This document shows, one piece after another, positions 8,960 to 18,043 of a DNA stretch of 64,000 bases; the stretch's first letter is position 1, and each line of letters opens with the position of its first letter. A program made the position numbers and the translations under genes. The DNA comes from Lachnoclostridium sp. An131 (GTDB lineage: Bacteria; Bacillota; Clostridia; Lachnospirales; Lachnospiraceae), in assembly GCF_002160825.1 (NCBI RefSeq), contig NZ_NFLI01000004.1:1-64000 (forward strand), given 5' to 3'. The notes beneath the pieces were generated by a model. It searched no databases. It was not told where the DNA came from and worked only from the letters and a program-made list of their open reading frames with translations.

Positions 8960-10128
8960 AAATAGACTCTCTTTTCTCTCTTGCTTCTTTTATCCATACA
9001 AAAACCCATTAATATCCAAAAAAGTGGTGAATTTAAATATGTGTCTGACAGCATAAGTGGTATAAATCCACAACACACAAATATCAATATTGGTATATCA
9101 CATCCCTTTGTTTTAGCTATTTTAGAAATAATTATATATACTATCCAAATACATAAACACCCACCTAAAGCAAGTCCAAAATGAAGCAAAATTTCTAAAA
9201 ACAACTGGTGTGGGTACGATACCATATAACTTAACTCCCCAGCTACTCCCCACCCTAAAAGAGGTTTAGCTAGGATATTGTTCCAAGTATTCACCCAAAT
9301 TTCACTCCGTGTCCCGTGCACAACTAAACGTGCATTCAACAACATATTAATCGTTCTGCTTTGAATCCCTAATTTCAAGACTATTGATGACAGTACTGCA
9401 ATAACTATGTTTGAAAAACATATTAATATTATTGTTCCAATACATAGGCACAAAACTAACAATACACCGTTACGCTTAAAATTCTTTTTTTCTTTGTATA
9501 AATAAAATAAAATCAAAAAGATTCCAAAACAAAGAACCGGACCTCGAGATCCATAAATTAAAACTAATGCAATTTCTAAGCCAGCTAATAACCAGTATTT
9601 TTTATTAAATTTAGTCATGCTTATATGGACAAGTATTGGATATAATAGTGCATACCCCATGGGCATATTATAGTCAGCTGTACTCCCACTTTTTATATAA
9701 TCAACAAATCTGATTATCGCACATATTAAAATAATTATAGTAGCAAAATAAGTTTTTTTTATAACTTTCCATTCATCTGTAACATTTGTAGCCATAGCAA
9801 ATAAAGGAATACAAAACAAAGATGTCCATAAACATCTTATTATTATCATTCTTCCAACATATGGATACCTCATAATACTTATTAATACAAGAACTACAAG
9901 TAACAATTCTAATACTAATAATTTTTTAATTACTATGGATAAATATCTTTTTTCATGAAACAAAATATTAAAGTAACCTACTCCTAATAACATAGTAAAT
10001 ACGTTCGTAATCAATGGTATATTTATACTTTGTTTTACGGTCAAATTAATACAATTTATTATTAAATAGGAGGATAACACTTGACCTACACTTTCATCAT
10101 ATCCTTTAATTTCTTTCTTCTGTTTCAC
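8956..10128 (-). CDS. O-antigen polymerase / Wzy-like membrane protein
   Basis: The 390-residue protein has about ten hydrophobic segments and a longer extracytoplasmic loop containing WVNTWNNILAKPLLGWGVAGE and a PHQLFLEILLHFG stretch. That loop is characteristic of Wzy polymerases and WaaL ligases. With a Wzx flippase in the same operon, it is most likely the polymerase that joins repeat units outside the membrane. The start is GTG behind AAGGAT. It overlaps the following glycosyltransferase by four bases. Confidence 0.82.
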   Translation of the reverse strand: MKQKKEIKGYDESVGQVLSSYLIINCINLTVKQSINIPLITNVFTMLLGVGYFNILFHEKRYLSIVIKKLLVLELLLVVLVLISIMRYPYVGRMIIIRCLWTSLFCIPLFAMATNVTDEWKVIKKTYFATIIILICAIIRFVDYIKSGSTADYNMPMGYALLYPILVHISMTKFNKKYWLLAGLEIALVLIYGSRGPVLCFGIFLILFYLYKEKKNFKRNGVLLVLCLCIGTIILICFSNIVIAVLSSIVLKLGIQSRTINMLLNARLVVHGTRSEIWVNTWNNILAKPLLGWGVAGELSYMVSYPHQLFLEILLHFGLALGGCLCIWIVYIIISKIAKTKGCDIPILIFVCCGFIPLMLSDTYLNSPLFWILMGFCMDKRSKREKRVYL

Positions 10129-10142
10129 TATTCCAATCCTTC

Positions 10143-11288
10143 TTATAATATTGCTTTTTGGGCAATTCGCGCATAGGAAAAATTAATTGATACCTCTTGA
10201 GCATTTTTTTTGAATAATTCAAAATCATTTACACAAATATTTATAGCTTTAAGCAAATTATCTTTACTGCAGGGCTCAACAAAAATACAGTTATTATTTA
10301 TATTTATATGTTGAAATCCCTGTATTCTATGTAAAATACAAGGTAGACCTAATCCTGCACTCTGTTCCCATAATGTAGAATGCCAACATGGGTATACCGC
10401 AATATCGGCTGAGTTTAATATTTGATATGTTTCTTTTTCCGAAGCCCATCCATACATAACAATTTTATTATCTACTAATTTTGAATTAAATATATTAGCA
10501 AGTTCTAATGAAACAGAGCCAAAAATAAGAAGTTTTATATTTTCAGAGGTTTCTTTCACAGCATCCATCAATTCTAATACTGCAATCTTATTTTGATCTA
10601 TCTTGCCTCCTGTAACCAACACTATATCTTTTTTAGTAAATCCATATTTATTACGTATCGCTTGTCTTGACGAATCAGCTTTAACTTCATCTACCAAATT
10701 ATCATCAGCTCCCATAAGTAAAAGTTCTAGTTTGTTTCTAGGTATGTGATACATCTCATGAAAAAACTCTACGCGAGACGGTAATGTTCCATAAAATTTT
10801 TCAGTATATGGCAAAATAGCTTGAGCGCATTGTTTGTAGATTAATCCATGTAATATGTTTTTTGATAAAAAGCCATGTGCACTGTTTATAAAATCGGCAT
10901 GCCCGTCAGCAACAATTCTTACTTTTGGATTTTTTTTAGCGTACTTTTTAACTTGATTTATACTAACAAATTGAATATCATGAAGAAAAATCAAATCAGG
11001 TTTGAATTTGCATAAATTGTAATATACATTTGGATAAATTCTCAGTTTTCTTACCAAAAACTTAGGAATACCTTTTAAATAAGGTATTCTTACTACCTTA
11101 ATACCATCATCATTCAGATAGCTAGATGAATTTACATAGCTTAATTTATTATTTGGAGAAAGGGTCTCCGTAGATGCAAGAATTAACACATCATGTCCTT
11201 GTTTAATATGCATTCTAGGTAATACATTTTCTTGATAAGAATAATCATCAATATAATACGCTGCTAAACACACATGTATTATTCGCAT
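10143..11288 (-). CDS. Glycosyltransferase family 4 protein
   Basis: The 381-residue protein has a GT-B fold. Its N-terminus is RIIHVCLAAYYIDDYSYQE. A donor-binding domain runs from about residue 205 (VLVTGGKIDQNKIAVLELMDAV), and HSTLWEQSAGLGLPCILHRIQGF near 305-327 corresponds to the nucleotide-sugar-binding segment. It probably adds a sugar to the lipid-linked repeat unit. The ATG at 11288 follows AAGGAG and overlaps the upstream acetyltransferase by 10 bases. Sugar specificity is unknown. Confidence 0.86.
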   Translation of the reverse strand: MRIIHVCLAAYYIDDYSYQENVLPRMHIKQGHDVLILASTETLSPNNKLSYVNSSSYLNDDGIKVVRIPYLKGIPKFLVRKLRIYPNVYYNLCKFKPDLIFLHDIQFVSINQVKKYAKKNPKVRIVADGHADFINSAHGFLSKNILHGLIYKQCAQAILPYTEKFYGTLPSRVEFFHEMYHIPRNKLELLLMGADDNLVDEVKADSSRQAIRNKYGFTKKDIVLVTGGKIDQNKIAVLELMDAVKETSENIKLLIFGSVSLELANIFNSKLVDNKIVMYGWASEKETYQILNSADIAVYPCWHSTLWEQSAGLGLPCILHRIQGFQHININNNCIFVEPCSKDNLLKAINICVNDFELFKKNAQEVSINFSYARIAQKAIL

Positions 11289-11893
11289 AACTCTAACTCC
11301 TTCAAAAAATTTACTGGATCTTTGATATATACAGCTAATTGTTCTATTTTATTATCCGGTAGATTCCACCATTCACTTGCTAATAATGAATTAATCATAC
11401 TATCTTCGAATCTGAATGCTATATGTTTTGCAGGTACTCCTCCTACAATTTCATATGGCAAAACATTATGAACTACCACTGCTCCCATTCCAACAACAGC
11501 ACCATCACCAATTTCTATTCCACTTTTTATTAACGCTTTCTCACCTATCCAAACATCATTTCCAATTCGTGTCTCCAGGTCTTTTTCTCGCACATGCTCT
11601 GAAAATTTCTTTTTAATACTATCACGTCCTGCATAAAAAACAGGAGAAGTTGATACCCATGAAATGGGGTGTTGCGCTCCTCCTATAATAACATTATCTG
11701 CAATAGAACAATACGAACCTATTTTGCAATTAAGCAATTTACAATCATATCCACAAAACGAATAGCGTCCTACTACAGAATGCACCACTTGACTTCCCGC
11801 TTCAATCTTTGCTGTTTGATGTATTTTTGAATCACTAATTGCAGATGCTCGTATTTTTTTTAATATTCTATTCCATAAATAAATTATATTCAT
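11279..11893 (-). CDS. Hexapeptide-repeat acyltransferase (CatB/xenobiotic acetyltransferase type)
   Basis: The 204-residue protein has a left-handed beta-helix repeat region (IHQTAKIEAGSQVVHSVVGR, YCSIADNVIIGG) and a loop with HPISWVSTSPVFY. The later IGNDVWIGEKALIKSGIEIGDGAVVGMGAVV stretch is typical of CatB-like and sugar O-acetyltransferases. It likely acetylates a glycan sugar using acetyl-CoA. A TTG at 11899 is possible, but the ATG at 11893 sits seven bases behind GAGGA and is preferred. It is a second acetyltransferase in the operon, distinct from the one at 2614. Confidence 0.82.
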   Translation of the reverse strand: MNIIYLWNRILKKIRASAISDSKIHQTAKIEAGSQVVHSVVGRYSFCGYDCKLLNCKIGSYCSIADNVIIGGAQHPISWVSTSPVFYAGRDSIKKKFSEHVREKDLETRIGNDVWIGEKALIKSGIEIGDGAVVGMGAVVVHNVLPYEIVGGVPAKHIAFRFEDSMINSLLASEWWNLPDNKIEQLAVYIKDPVNFLKELELCE

Positions 11894-11926
11894 TCTCAAA
11901 TCCTCATTATATTGCTAATTCTATTC

Positions 11927-12700
11927 CTATATATAAATCCTACATTTTTCAAGTTCTGCTTCTTCTGGCACATTAATCAACACCGCTTTTTCTTCTCCAT
12001 AATATACAAACAAACTCCCTGCTGCGGCAGCATGAGCTTTCCCTTCTGTCAATACTTTCTTAAAATCCTGTAAATCCCCAGCTCCGCCGCATGCAATGAC
12101 CGGAATAGATACTGCCTCAGATACGCTCCTAACCAAATCCAAGTCATATCCCTGCATCATACCGTCCTGATCAATAGAATTTAACAGGATTTCACCTGCT
12201 CCCAGTTCTTCGGCTCTTTTTGCCATAAAAACAGGATCTTTTTTGGTTTTCTCTTTTCCGTCACAAATATAACACCCTCGTTTTCCGAACAATTCTGTTT
12301 TTACATCTATGGACACAACGATGCTTTGTCTTCCAGCATAATCCGCTGCCTTTGTAATCAAATCCGGATCTCTGTAAAACGCTGTATTTAAGACCACTTT
12401 TTCATATCCCATATAAAAAATCTTCTGAATTTGATCCAGTGTTGTGATTCCTCCCCCATAACTGAGCGGCATAAACGCTTCGCTGGCGATATCTTTAATA
12501 TAATCCATCTGCGGGCCACGCCCTTCTGCCGAAGCTGTAATATCCAACACGCATAATTCATCAACACCTTTTTCGTTAAAAATCTTTACAGCATTGATTG
12601 GATCTCCCAAATACCGCGGATTTTGAAACTTGGTTGTTTTGACTAAGTCTTTCATTCCTGTAATAGAAAGGCACGGAATCAGTCTAGGCCGTATATACAT
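11927..12700 (-). CDS. hisF2: HisF-like cyclase/synthase subunit of a sugar amidation complex
   Basis: The 257-residue protein is a TIM barrel closely resembling HisF: RPRLIPCLSI at the N-terminus, FMPLSYGGGITTLDQIQKI near residue 77-95, and IPVIACGGAGDLQDF near 206. In a polysaccharide operon beside HisH- and WbpG-like genes it is expected to work with them in converting an acetamido sugar to an acetamidino sugar, not in histidine biosynthesis. The order WbpG-HisH-HisF and short gaps (3 and 20 bases) match known O-antigen loci. GGAGG precedes the start. The pathway role is inferred from that established trio. Confidence 0.88.
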   Translation of the reverse strand: MYIRPRLIPCLSITGMKDLVKTTKFQNPRYLGDPINAVKIFNEKGVDELCVLDITASAEGRGPQMDYIKDIASEAFMPLSYGGGITTLDQIQKIFYMGYEKVVLNTAFYRDPDLITKAADYAGRQSIVVSIDVKTELFGKRGCYICDGKEKTKKDPVFMAKRAEELGAGEILLNSIDQDGMMQGYDLDLVRSVSEAVSIPVIACGGAGDLQDFKKVLTEGKAHAAAAGSLFVYYGEEKAVLINVPEEAELEKCRIYI

Positions 12701-12703
12701 CTG

Positions 12704-13318
12704 TTATATCCTCCGCACAAAATTTTCCAGTAATTTCATTCCGAATTTGTGGCTCTTTTCAGGATGGAACTGAAAACCGTAAATATTATTCTTTTTTACC
12801 GCTGCAGCAAATTGATACCCATAATCACAGGTCATCAATACGTTCTGAGGATTTTCACAAACCGCATGATAAGAATGGACAAAATAATAACGCTGAATAC
12901 CCTCCAGACCTTCCAATATCTTATCTTCCATTTCAAACTTTACCACATCCCATCCCATGTGGGGTATTTTTAATCCGCTCCCTTCATTAAAACCAAACCG
13001 GACACTTTTGAACGGAATCAAACCTAATCCTTGTGCATTTCCTTCTTCACTTCCGTTACCAAGAAGCTGCATTCCAAGACAAATACCTAAAAAAGGAGTC
13101 CCTTTTTCTGCCGTTACCTTTCGAATGGCGGAAACAAGATCTTTTTCATACAAATTTTCTATCCCATGATCAAAAGCTCCTACGCCGGGAAGAATAATTT
13201 TAGAGGCCTCCTCCAAATCATCCGCCCTATCCGTAACCATAGCCTCTTCTCCAATCTTATGAAGCATATTTACAATAGAGCCTGTGTTTCCCATTCCATA
13301 ATTAATAACTGCTATCAT
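12704..13318 (-). CDS. hisH2: HisH-like glutamine amidotransferase subunit
   Basis: This 204-residue class I glutaminase has PGVGAFDHG near residue 45, the nucleophile Cys in FLGICLGMQLLG near 78, and the His-Glu pair in GFQFHPEKS near 185. It should hydrolyse glutamine and channel ammonia to its HisF-like partner encoded 3 bases downstream. Together with the WbpG-like gene upstream, it fits the three-component amidotransferase of acetamidino-sugar biosynthesis. The protein looks complete and catalytically intact. Confidence 0.9.
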   Translation of the reverse strand: MIAVINYGMGNTGSIVNMLHKIGEEAMVTDRADDLEEASKIILPGVGAFDHGIENLYEKDLVSAIRKVTAEKGTPFLGICLGMQLLGNGSEEGNAQGLGLIPFKSVRFGFNEGSGLKIPHMGWDVVKFEMEDKILEGLEGIQRYYFVHSYHAVCENPQNVLMTCDYGYQFAAAVKKNNIYGFQFHPEKSHKFGMKLLENFVRRI

Positions 13319-13338
13319 ATATCAACTCCTGTTTTATC

Positions 13339-14475
13339 TTATCGATACTGTCTTTTTTCCATACCAAATAATCGGGCCGCTTTTACCGCCAAGCTGATCA
13401 TACCTGATGTATTTTTATAATCTTTGTAAGTCTTATTTTTCTGCTCCATTAAATTTATGAACTCTTCTTTTGTCAGTCCTAATTTTTTCGCCACATATTC
13501 CAGATCTTCCATGGCCTGTCTTTCATCATAAGGCGGATTTTTCAGGATTTCCAAAGCTTCTTCTCTCTTCAGCTGTCCTGTCAGAATCAGACTGGAGAAA
13601 TGACATCTTCTTTTATCATAACCAAACTTTTTTACCAGCCAATAGCCTTCATAAAATCTGGTAAACACACTCTCAAAATGCTTGTTTGCATATGGTTCCC
13701 AGCCAAATTCTTTCTGTAACGTAGCAATTGCTTTTGCTTTTGTATAAGGAATTAAATCCAAAGGTTTCACAACCTTCATTCCTTTTATATAACGATAATA
13801 CAGATGTGCTTTAAACATACCGCACAGCGGCAGTGTTTTCAGCGGTATAGTGCCATATTTTTTATGAATGTCTTTCAGCATACGAATATCATTCTGATAT
13901 ACCCATTCAATCGGCTCACGGACACATTCTGTCGAATTATTTCCGCCTGTCAACACATATTTAATACCGTGTTTTGCAGCATAGTTATAAAGAGATGCAA
14001 ATATGACATGATCCTGAGGAATATCCTGATATGGCACCTGAGCTTTAAAAAAAGCAAGCTGCAGGTCCTTCATTTCATTCCAGTTTACAATCTCCGTATG
14101 CAAAGGCATATTTAACCCTTTTGTGATCTTTTCTACATTCTGCACCGCTACATTAAGATTCCAACCGGTATCACAGGCGAACAGCAAAGGGCGCAGCCCC
14201 AGCTTTTTAACTGCCAAATATGCCAGATACGAGCTGTCTACACCACCACTTAACCCTATAATGCAGTCATACTTTTTCCCTTTTCCATCTTTTTTAATCT
14301 GCGCAACAATTTCGTCCAATTTTTTCCTTCCCTGCTCATCTGGATGCCAGTTAGGAAGGATATTTTCGTAATAGTTGTGACAATGATCACACATTCCTTT
14401 TTCATCAAACTGAATCACAGAATCTGTCGTATCCATTACGCAATTTGTGCATACCTGATATTCCCTAGTACTCAT
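13339..14475 (-). CDS. N-acetyl sugar amidotransferase (WbpG/PseA family)
   Basis: The 378 residues contain an N-terminal zinc-finger-like pair of CxxC motifs (Cys9/12 and Cys29/32) and a PP-loop ATP-pyrophosphatase motif SGGVDSS at 76-82. TGGNNSTECVREP follows near 191-203. This arrangement is diagnostic of WbpG-type N-acetyl sugar amidotransferases. These activate an acetamido group with ATP, so that ammonia from HisH-HisF can form an acetamidino group. GGAGG lies seven bases before the ATG. The sugar substrate is unknown, although a uronate from the dehydrogenase at 1291 is plausible. Confidence 0.9.
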   Translation of the reverse strand: MSTREYQVCTNCVMDTTDSVIQFDEKGMCDHCHNYYENILPNWHPDEQGRKKLDEIVAQIKKDGKGKKYDCIIGLSGGVDSSYLAYLAVKKLGLRPLLFACDTGWNLNVAVQNVEKITKGLNMPLHTEIVNWNEMKDLQLAFFKAQVPYQDIPQDHVIFASLYNYAAKHGIKYVLTGGNNSTECVREPIEWVYQNDIRMLKDIHKKYGTIPLKTLPLCGMFKAHLYYRYIKGMKVVKPLDLIPYTKAKAIATLQKEFGWEPYANKHFESVFTRFYEGYWLVKKFGYDKRRCHFSSLILTGQLKREEALEILKNPPYDERQAMEDLEYVAKKLGLTKEEFINLMEQKNKTYKDYKNTSGMISLAVKAARLFGMEKRQYR

Positions 14476-14494
14476 CTTATTCCTCCGAATATAT

Positions 14495-15715
14495 TTATTT
14501 ATCCAAATATTTCCCTATTTTATCCAGCAAATTTGCCCGGTTAAATTCTCTGCAATAATACCGGCGCGCCCCTTTACTCATTTCTTCCAGTATTTCAGTT
14601 CCCGTTTTAGCCATTGAGTAAATGCTTTCTGCCAACGCTTTCGCGTTTCCCAGCTCGCATACCATTCCACAATCAGCCTCTCTGATAATCCTCTCCGTCT
14701 CTCCGGAAGCCGCCGCCAGAATCGGCATCCCGCAGGCCATATAAGACTGCAGTTTTGCCGGAATTGTCATTTCAAACAGCGGATTATCCGCAAACGAGAT
14801 AAAGGCTACATCACACCACGCCAGATATGCCGGTATTTCTTCCGGCTTTTTCCGTCCCAGCATATGGAACATATTTTGTACACCGGCAGAACATATTTCT
14901 TTTTCCAGTGTCTCCCTGTATCTTCCATCGCCTATGATGATAAAGCTGCAGTTAACTGCTTTTTCTTTCAAAATAGCAGCTGCCTTGGGTAGAATGTCCA
15001 GGCCCTGTGCGTACCCGATATTACCGGTAAACACAATTTTAAACGAATCGTCCTCCGGCATATCCGGAAGTTTTTTCCGCGGCACAGGCTTATAAAACTC
15101 TTCCGCATACTGAGGCCAATATCTTACTTTACTTTTTTTGTTCTTCCAGGCGCTCTCTCTTTCTTCTATTCTTTTTACAAAAGAAGGAGACGTAGCGAAA
15201 ATCAAATTGCAGTTCTTATAGATATAATCTACCATTTTATCTATTGCACGAATGATTTTCCTGTTATGAATCCCTGTAACAATTTCTACATTTTCGGGCC
15301 ACAGATCCTGTACGTAAATATAGCAGGGAATCTTTTTTCTCTTTTTATACCATACCCCTAACAATGCCTGTGTCATAGGAGAGACTTCAAAGATAAATAT
15401 TTTATCTGCTTCTATTTTCGTAAAGCGGCTCCAGAACCATCCCGATATCACGAAAGAAATATAATTCAACGCCAGCATCAAGCTGCTGTTTCCTCGCGGA
15501 ATCAGCGGCAGCCTGACAATATGGATCCCTTCATATTCCTCTTTCCTTCTTTTTACCCAGCTATAACCTTTGAAGAATTTCCCTGCCGGATAATTAGGTA
15601 TCCCTGTCACCACCGTAACGTCATACCCTCTTTTTACCCATTCTTTGCATAAATCATTAATGCGGAACTGTTCCGGATAAAAATATTGACTGATAATCAA
15701 AAGACGTTTTTTCAT
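14495..15715 (-). CDS. Glycosyltransferase family 4 (WbuB/WcaI-like)
   Basis: The 406 residues begin RLLIISQYFYPEQFRINDLCKEWVKRGYDVTVVTGIPNYPAGKFF when segmented, the well-known WbuB/WcaI-type N-terminus. The donor domain carries IVFTGNIGYAQGLDILPKAA near residue 225 and IPAKLQSYMACGMPILAAASGETERII near 325-351. WbuB-type enzymes often add the second sugar, an aminosugar, to the undecaprenyl-linked first sugar. It overlaps the epimerase stop by four bases and sits just after the initiating transferase and epimerase, so an early assembly step is likely. Confidence 0.9.
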   Translation of the reverse strand: MKKRLLIISQYFYPEQFRINDLCKEWVKRGYDVTVVTGIPNYPAGKFFKGYSWVKRRKEEYEGIHIVRLPLIPRGNSSLMLALNYISFVISGWFWSRFTKIEADKIFIFEVSPMTQALLGVWYKKRKKIPCYIYVQDLWPENVEIVTGIHNRKIIRAIDKMVDYIYKNCNLIFATSPSFVKRIEERESAWKNKKSKVRYWPQYAEEFYKPVPRKKLPDMPEDDSFKIVFTGNIGYAQGLDILPKAAAILKEKAVNCSFIIIGDGRYRETLEKEICSAGVQNMFHMLGRKKPEEIPAYLAWCDVAFISFADNPLFEMTIPAKLQSYMACGMPILAAASGETERIIREADCGMVCELGNAKALAESIYSMAKTGTEILEEMSKGARRYYCREFNRANLLDKIGKYLDK

Positions 15716-16623
15716 TTGACTTTTCCCTCTGTCAGATGAATAGAACGTACCAGACTGACACAGCGGTACTTCCCTTCAAACGCCTGGCTCATAGTCATGT
15801 CATAGGTCATATTTCCAAACGCCTTATTCACCATCCCAGACACCTTTCCCGAAATCTTTCCAGCCACCCACACAGCCGGATTTAACAGCCTTGTAATCCA
15901 TATTCTATGGCCTGCAGTTTTCGCAATTAATCTTACCATCTCACTGGTTCGCACATACTCTGCATTCTGCGGGAAATAAATTCCCCCGTCACCTGACTTC
16001 ATCAACAGGCACAGGAATTCACAAAGATTCCCAATATAGAGCATGCTTCTCTCATTCTGAATATCTGGAAAAACAGGAAGCTTCCTCGCCATCTTCGCCA
16101 GAAGAGGATAATTTCCTTTGCTTCCTTTTCCATAAATCATTGGAGGACGAAGCACCGCCACATGAAAACTGTCATCTGCCAGCTTCCTGACCCCCTTATC
16201 TGCCTGCCACTTGCTATCGCCGTAGAAGTTTGCTGGATGCGGTTTTGTATTCCTTGTAACTACCTTCCGTTTTCCTAATCCAGCACTCTCTCCATAGACA
16301 ATCATGCTGCTCATAAATACGAACTGTTTGACACCATCTCTCTTTGCTTTCTGAGCAGTCTCAATAGCCAGATCTCGGTTGATCTTATAATAGAAAGCTT
16401 TGCGCTCTTCTGAGACATGTCCCACATCTGCATGCGCGATTCCCGCCACATGGAACACCGCATCATATCCCGCAAAGCTTGTCTCTCTCCAGCTCCCATC
16501 CACCATATCTATGGTGTCTATCTCAAACTCTTCCGGATATTTTTCCTTCGCCCAGGCTTCAAAGGATGTGCCTATATAACTGTTTGCCCCTGTTATCAAT
16601 ACTTTCTTCATATTTGAAATCAC
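15712..16623 (-). CDS. NAD-dependent sugar epimerase/dehydratase (SDR family)
   Basis: The 303-residue extended SDR has a Rossmann motif TGANSYIGTSFEAW near residues 11-24. A catalytic YxxxK is seen as YGDSKWQADKG, with the upstream Ser in FVFMSSMIVYG. FDAVFHVAGIAHAD-type sequence marks the NAD loop. The pairing with a WbuB-like glycosyltransferase and an initiating transferase resembles UDP-GlcNAc/GalNAc 4-epimerase or 4-keto-reductase genes. The product is probably a lipid- or nucleotide-linked aminosugar. It is ATGA-coupled to the transferase upstream. An internal ATG four codons later is an alternative start. Confidence 0.87.
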   Translation of the reverse strand: MISNMKKVLITGANSYIGTSFEAWAKEKYPEEFEIDTIDMVDGSWRETSFAGYDAVFHVAGIAHADVGHVSEERKAFYYKINRDLAIETAQKAKRDGVKQFVFMSSMIVYGESAGLGKRKVVTRNTKPHPANFYGDSKWQADKGVRKLADDSFHVAVLRPPMIYGKGSKGNYPLLAKMARKLPVFPDIQNERSMLYIGNLCEFLCLLMKSGDGGIYFPQNAEYVRTSEMVRLIAKTAGHRIWITRLLNPAVWVAGKISGKVSGMVNKAFGNMTYDMTMSQAFEGKYRCVSLVRSIHLTEGKVK

Positions 16624-17261
16624 TTTCCTTTTCTTCCGGCTTTCTGTCTCTTCATCTCTCCGGTTCCGCCCTCAACAACACCCTCATGCCGCAGCACACT
16701 TCCTATCGTTCCAAAAAAGCATCGACAGTCCATCCAAAAACCACTGAGATTATTTTTTCGCAGCTTTTCTACGTATTCCCCATCCAGCTTTGCTTTCACC
16801 GGAATCTCCAGTTCATCCCGTCCGTTGATCTGCGCCCATCCTGTGAGTCCTGGCAGCACATCATTGGCTCCGTACTTGTCACGCTCCGCGATCAGATCAT
16901 ATTGGTTCCAGAGAGCCGGCCGGGGACCAATGATGCTCATGTCGCCCAACAGAATATTGATAATCTGCGGCAGCTCATCCAGAGAGGTCTTTCTCAGGAA
17001 ATGACCTGCCCTGGTAATGTACTGATCCGGATTCTGAAGAAGATGCGTAGGCATATCCTTCGGTGTATCCGTCCGCATGGTTCTGAACTTCAAAATATAA
17101 AATGGCTTCTTATGAATCCCAATTCGTTTTTGCTTAAAAAGTACCGGTCCCCGGGAATCCAGCTTAATCCAAAGAATTAAAATTAAAAAAAGGGGCGACA
17201 ACACAAGCAGCCCCATTGCAGACAAAAAAGAGTCCGCCGCTCTTTTTATTTTCAGATACAT
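16620..17261 (-). CDS. Initiating bacterial sugar transferase (undecaprenyl-phosphate sugar phosphotransferase)
   Basis: The 213-residue monotopic phosphoglycosyltransferase has a hydrophobic re-entrant segment at residues 13-31, then FKQKRIGIHKKPFYILKFRTM, KTSLDELPQIINIL, GDMSIIGPRP and PGLTGWAQINGRDE. All are family signatures, and the catalytic Asp-Glu dyad lies in SLDELPQ. It transfers a sugar-1-phosphate from UDP-sugar to undecaprenyl phosphate, beginning repeat-unit assembly. It is the short PglC-like form without extra membrane helices. Its position directly after loaP fits the usual start of Firmicutes polysaccharide operons. Confidence 0.94.
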   Translation of the reverse strand: MYLKIKRAADSFLSAMGLLVLSPLFLILILWIKLDSRGPVLFKQKRIGIHKKPFYILKFRTMRTDTPKDMPTHLLQNPDQYITRAGHFLRKTSLDELPQIINILLGDMSIIGPRPALWNQYDLIAERDKYGANDVLPGLTGWAQINGRDELEIPVKAKLDGEYVEKLRKNNLSGFWMDCRCFFGTIGSVLRHEGVVEGGTGEMKRQKAGRKGK

Positions 17262-17278
17262 ATGATTTGTCTTTCCTT

Positions 17279-17785
17279 CTACTCTTTTCTTATAATCTCG
17301 AGCCCTGCCTGTAGCTCCACCGTCCTCCCGAACAGCTCTACTGTAAGCCAGGCCAGCCTCTTATGCCGGTCTATCCGGCTGATTTTTCCTTCTAAGCCTT
17401 TCAAAGGCCCTCTTGTCACAGTCACCGTATCACCCTGTATGTACCCCTCTGAAAGCTTCATCAGATGTTCTCTGCCTGACAACAACTCTACAATTTCAAT
17501 ATCTTCATCTGACATTGAAGTCCATTTTTCTCCGGTTCCGAGCAGCTTCGTCAGCTGTGGGATCCGCTTCAGGGCTTTGTAAAGCTCCTCCGGGGCAGAA
17601 CTGATAACAAAAAGATACCCGGGAAACAGAAGCTCTGTCTCTGTATGCCACTGTCCCAGGTATTTTCGTCTTCTCTCGTAATGAGGAATAAAGATCTCAT
17701 CATAATATTCCTGTACCTGATATCTCCTGGCCTCTTTCAATATCTGTTCTTCCCGTCCCGTCTGGACCTGAATGACATACCACAT
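17279..17785 (-). CDS. loaP: LoaP-type NusG-paralogue antiterminator
   Basis: The 168-residue protein has an N-terminal NusG (NGN) domain starting MWYVIQVQTGREEQIL, with FPGYLFVI near residue 54. A C-terminal KOW motif lies near 113-135 (GDTVTVTRGPLKGLEGKI). Specialised NusG paralogues of the LoaP clade sit at the head of Firmicutes polysaccharide or antibiotic operons and stop premature termination within that long operon, guided by an RNA hairpin in the leader. That matches its first position in a 16-kb operon and the hairpins in its upstream leader. GGAGG precedes the ATG. Confidence 0.9.
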   Translation of the reverse strand: MWYVIQVQTGREEQILKEARRYQVQEYYDEIFIPHYERRRKYLGQWHTETELLFPGYLFVISSAPEELYKALKRIPQLTKLLGTGEKWTSMSDEDIEIVELLSGREHLMKLSEGYIQGDTVTVTRGPLKGLEGKISRIDRHKRLAWLTVELFGRTVELQAGLEIIRKE

Positions 17786-18036
17786 ATCTGCGCCTCCTCT
17801 ACAAAAAGAGTGTGCTCCGCCATTCCGCGCTTGCTGCCCGGATTCATAATTTACAGGATGACCACCCTTCTTCAGAACGCGGCAAAGCGACGATTCTGAA
17901 GGCCAGGCTTCTTAACTGGATATTCTGACAATCGCCAGTACATAGCCTGCTAATTTAACAGATTTTACTGGGTTATGTCAAAAATGCTGTCAGAATTAAT
18001 TATCCAAAAGGGTATAGCATACTACACCCTTGATTT
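17786..18036 (-). promoter_or_regulatory. Leader of the polysaccharide operon with hairpins (candidate LoaP RNA target)
   Basis: The transcript from the promoter at 18044-18072 would have about 250 untranslated bases. It contains an 8-bp hairpin at 18010-18029 and a second structure whose outer 8-bp stem is 17870-17877 with 17894-17901. That second stem encloses a C/G-rich interior that can partly pair, leaving bulges. LoaP is known to bind an RNA hairpin in leader regions, and the 17870-17901 structure is the better candidate. I see no clear intrinsic terminator within the leader. Confidence 0.45.
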
Positions 18037-18043
18037 CCCGACT

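Noticed and set aside
11927-13318. HisH and HisF as part of a histidine biosynthesis operon
   Set aside because: No other his genes are nearby, and both sit directly after a WbpG-like gene inside a polysaccharide operon, the known context of the sugar-amidation copies.
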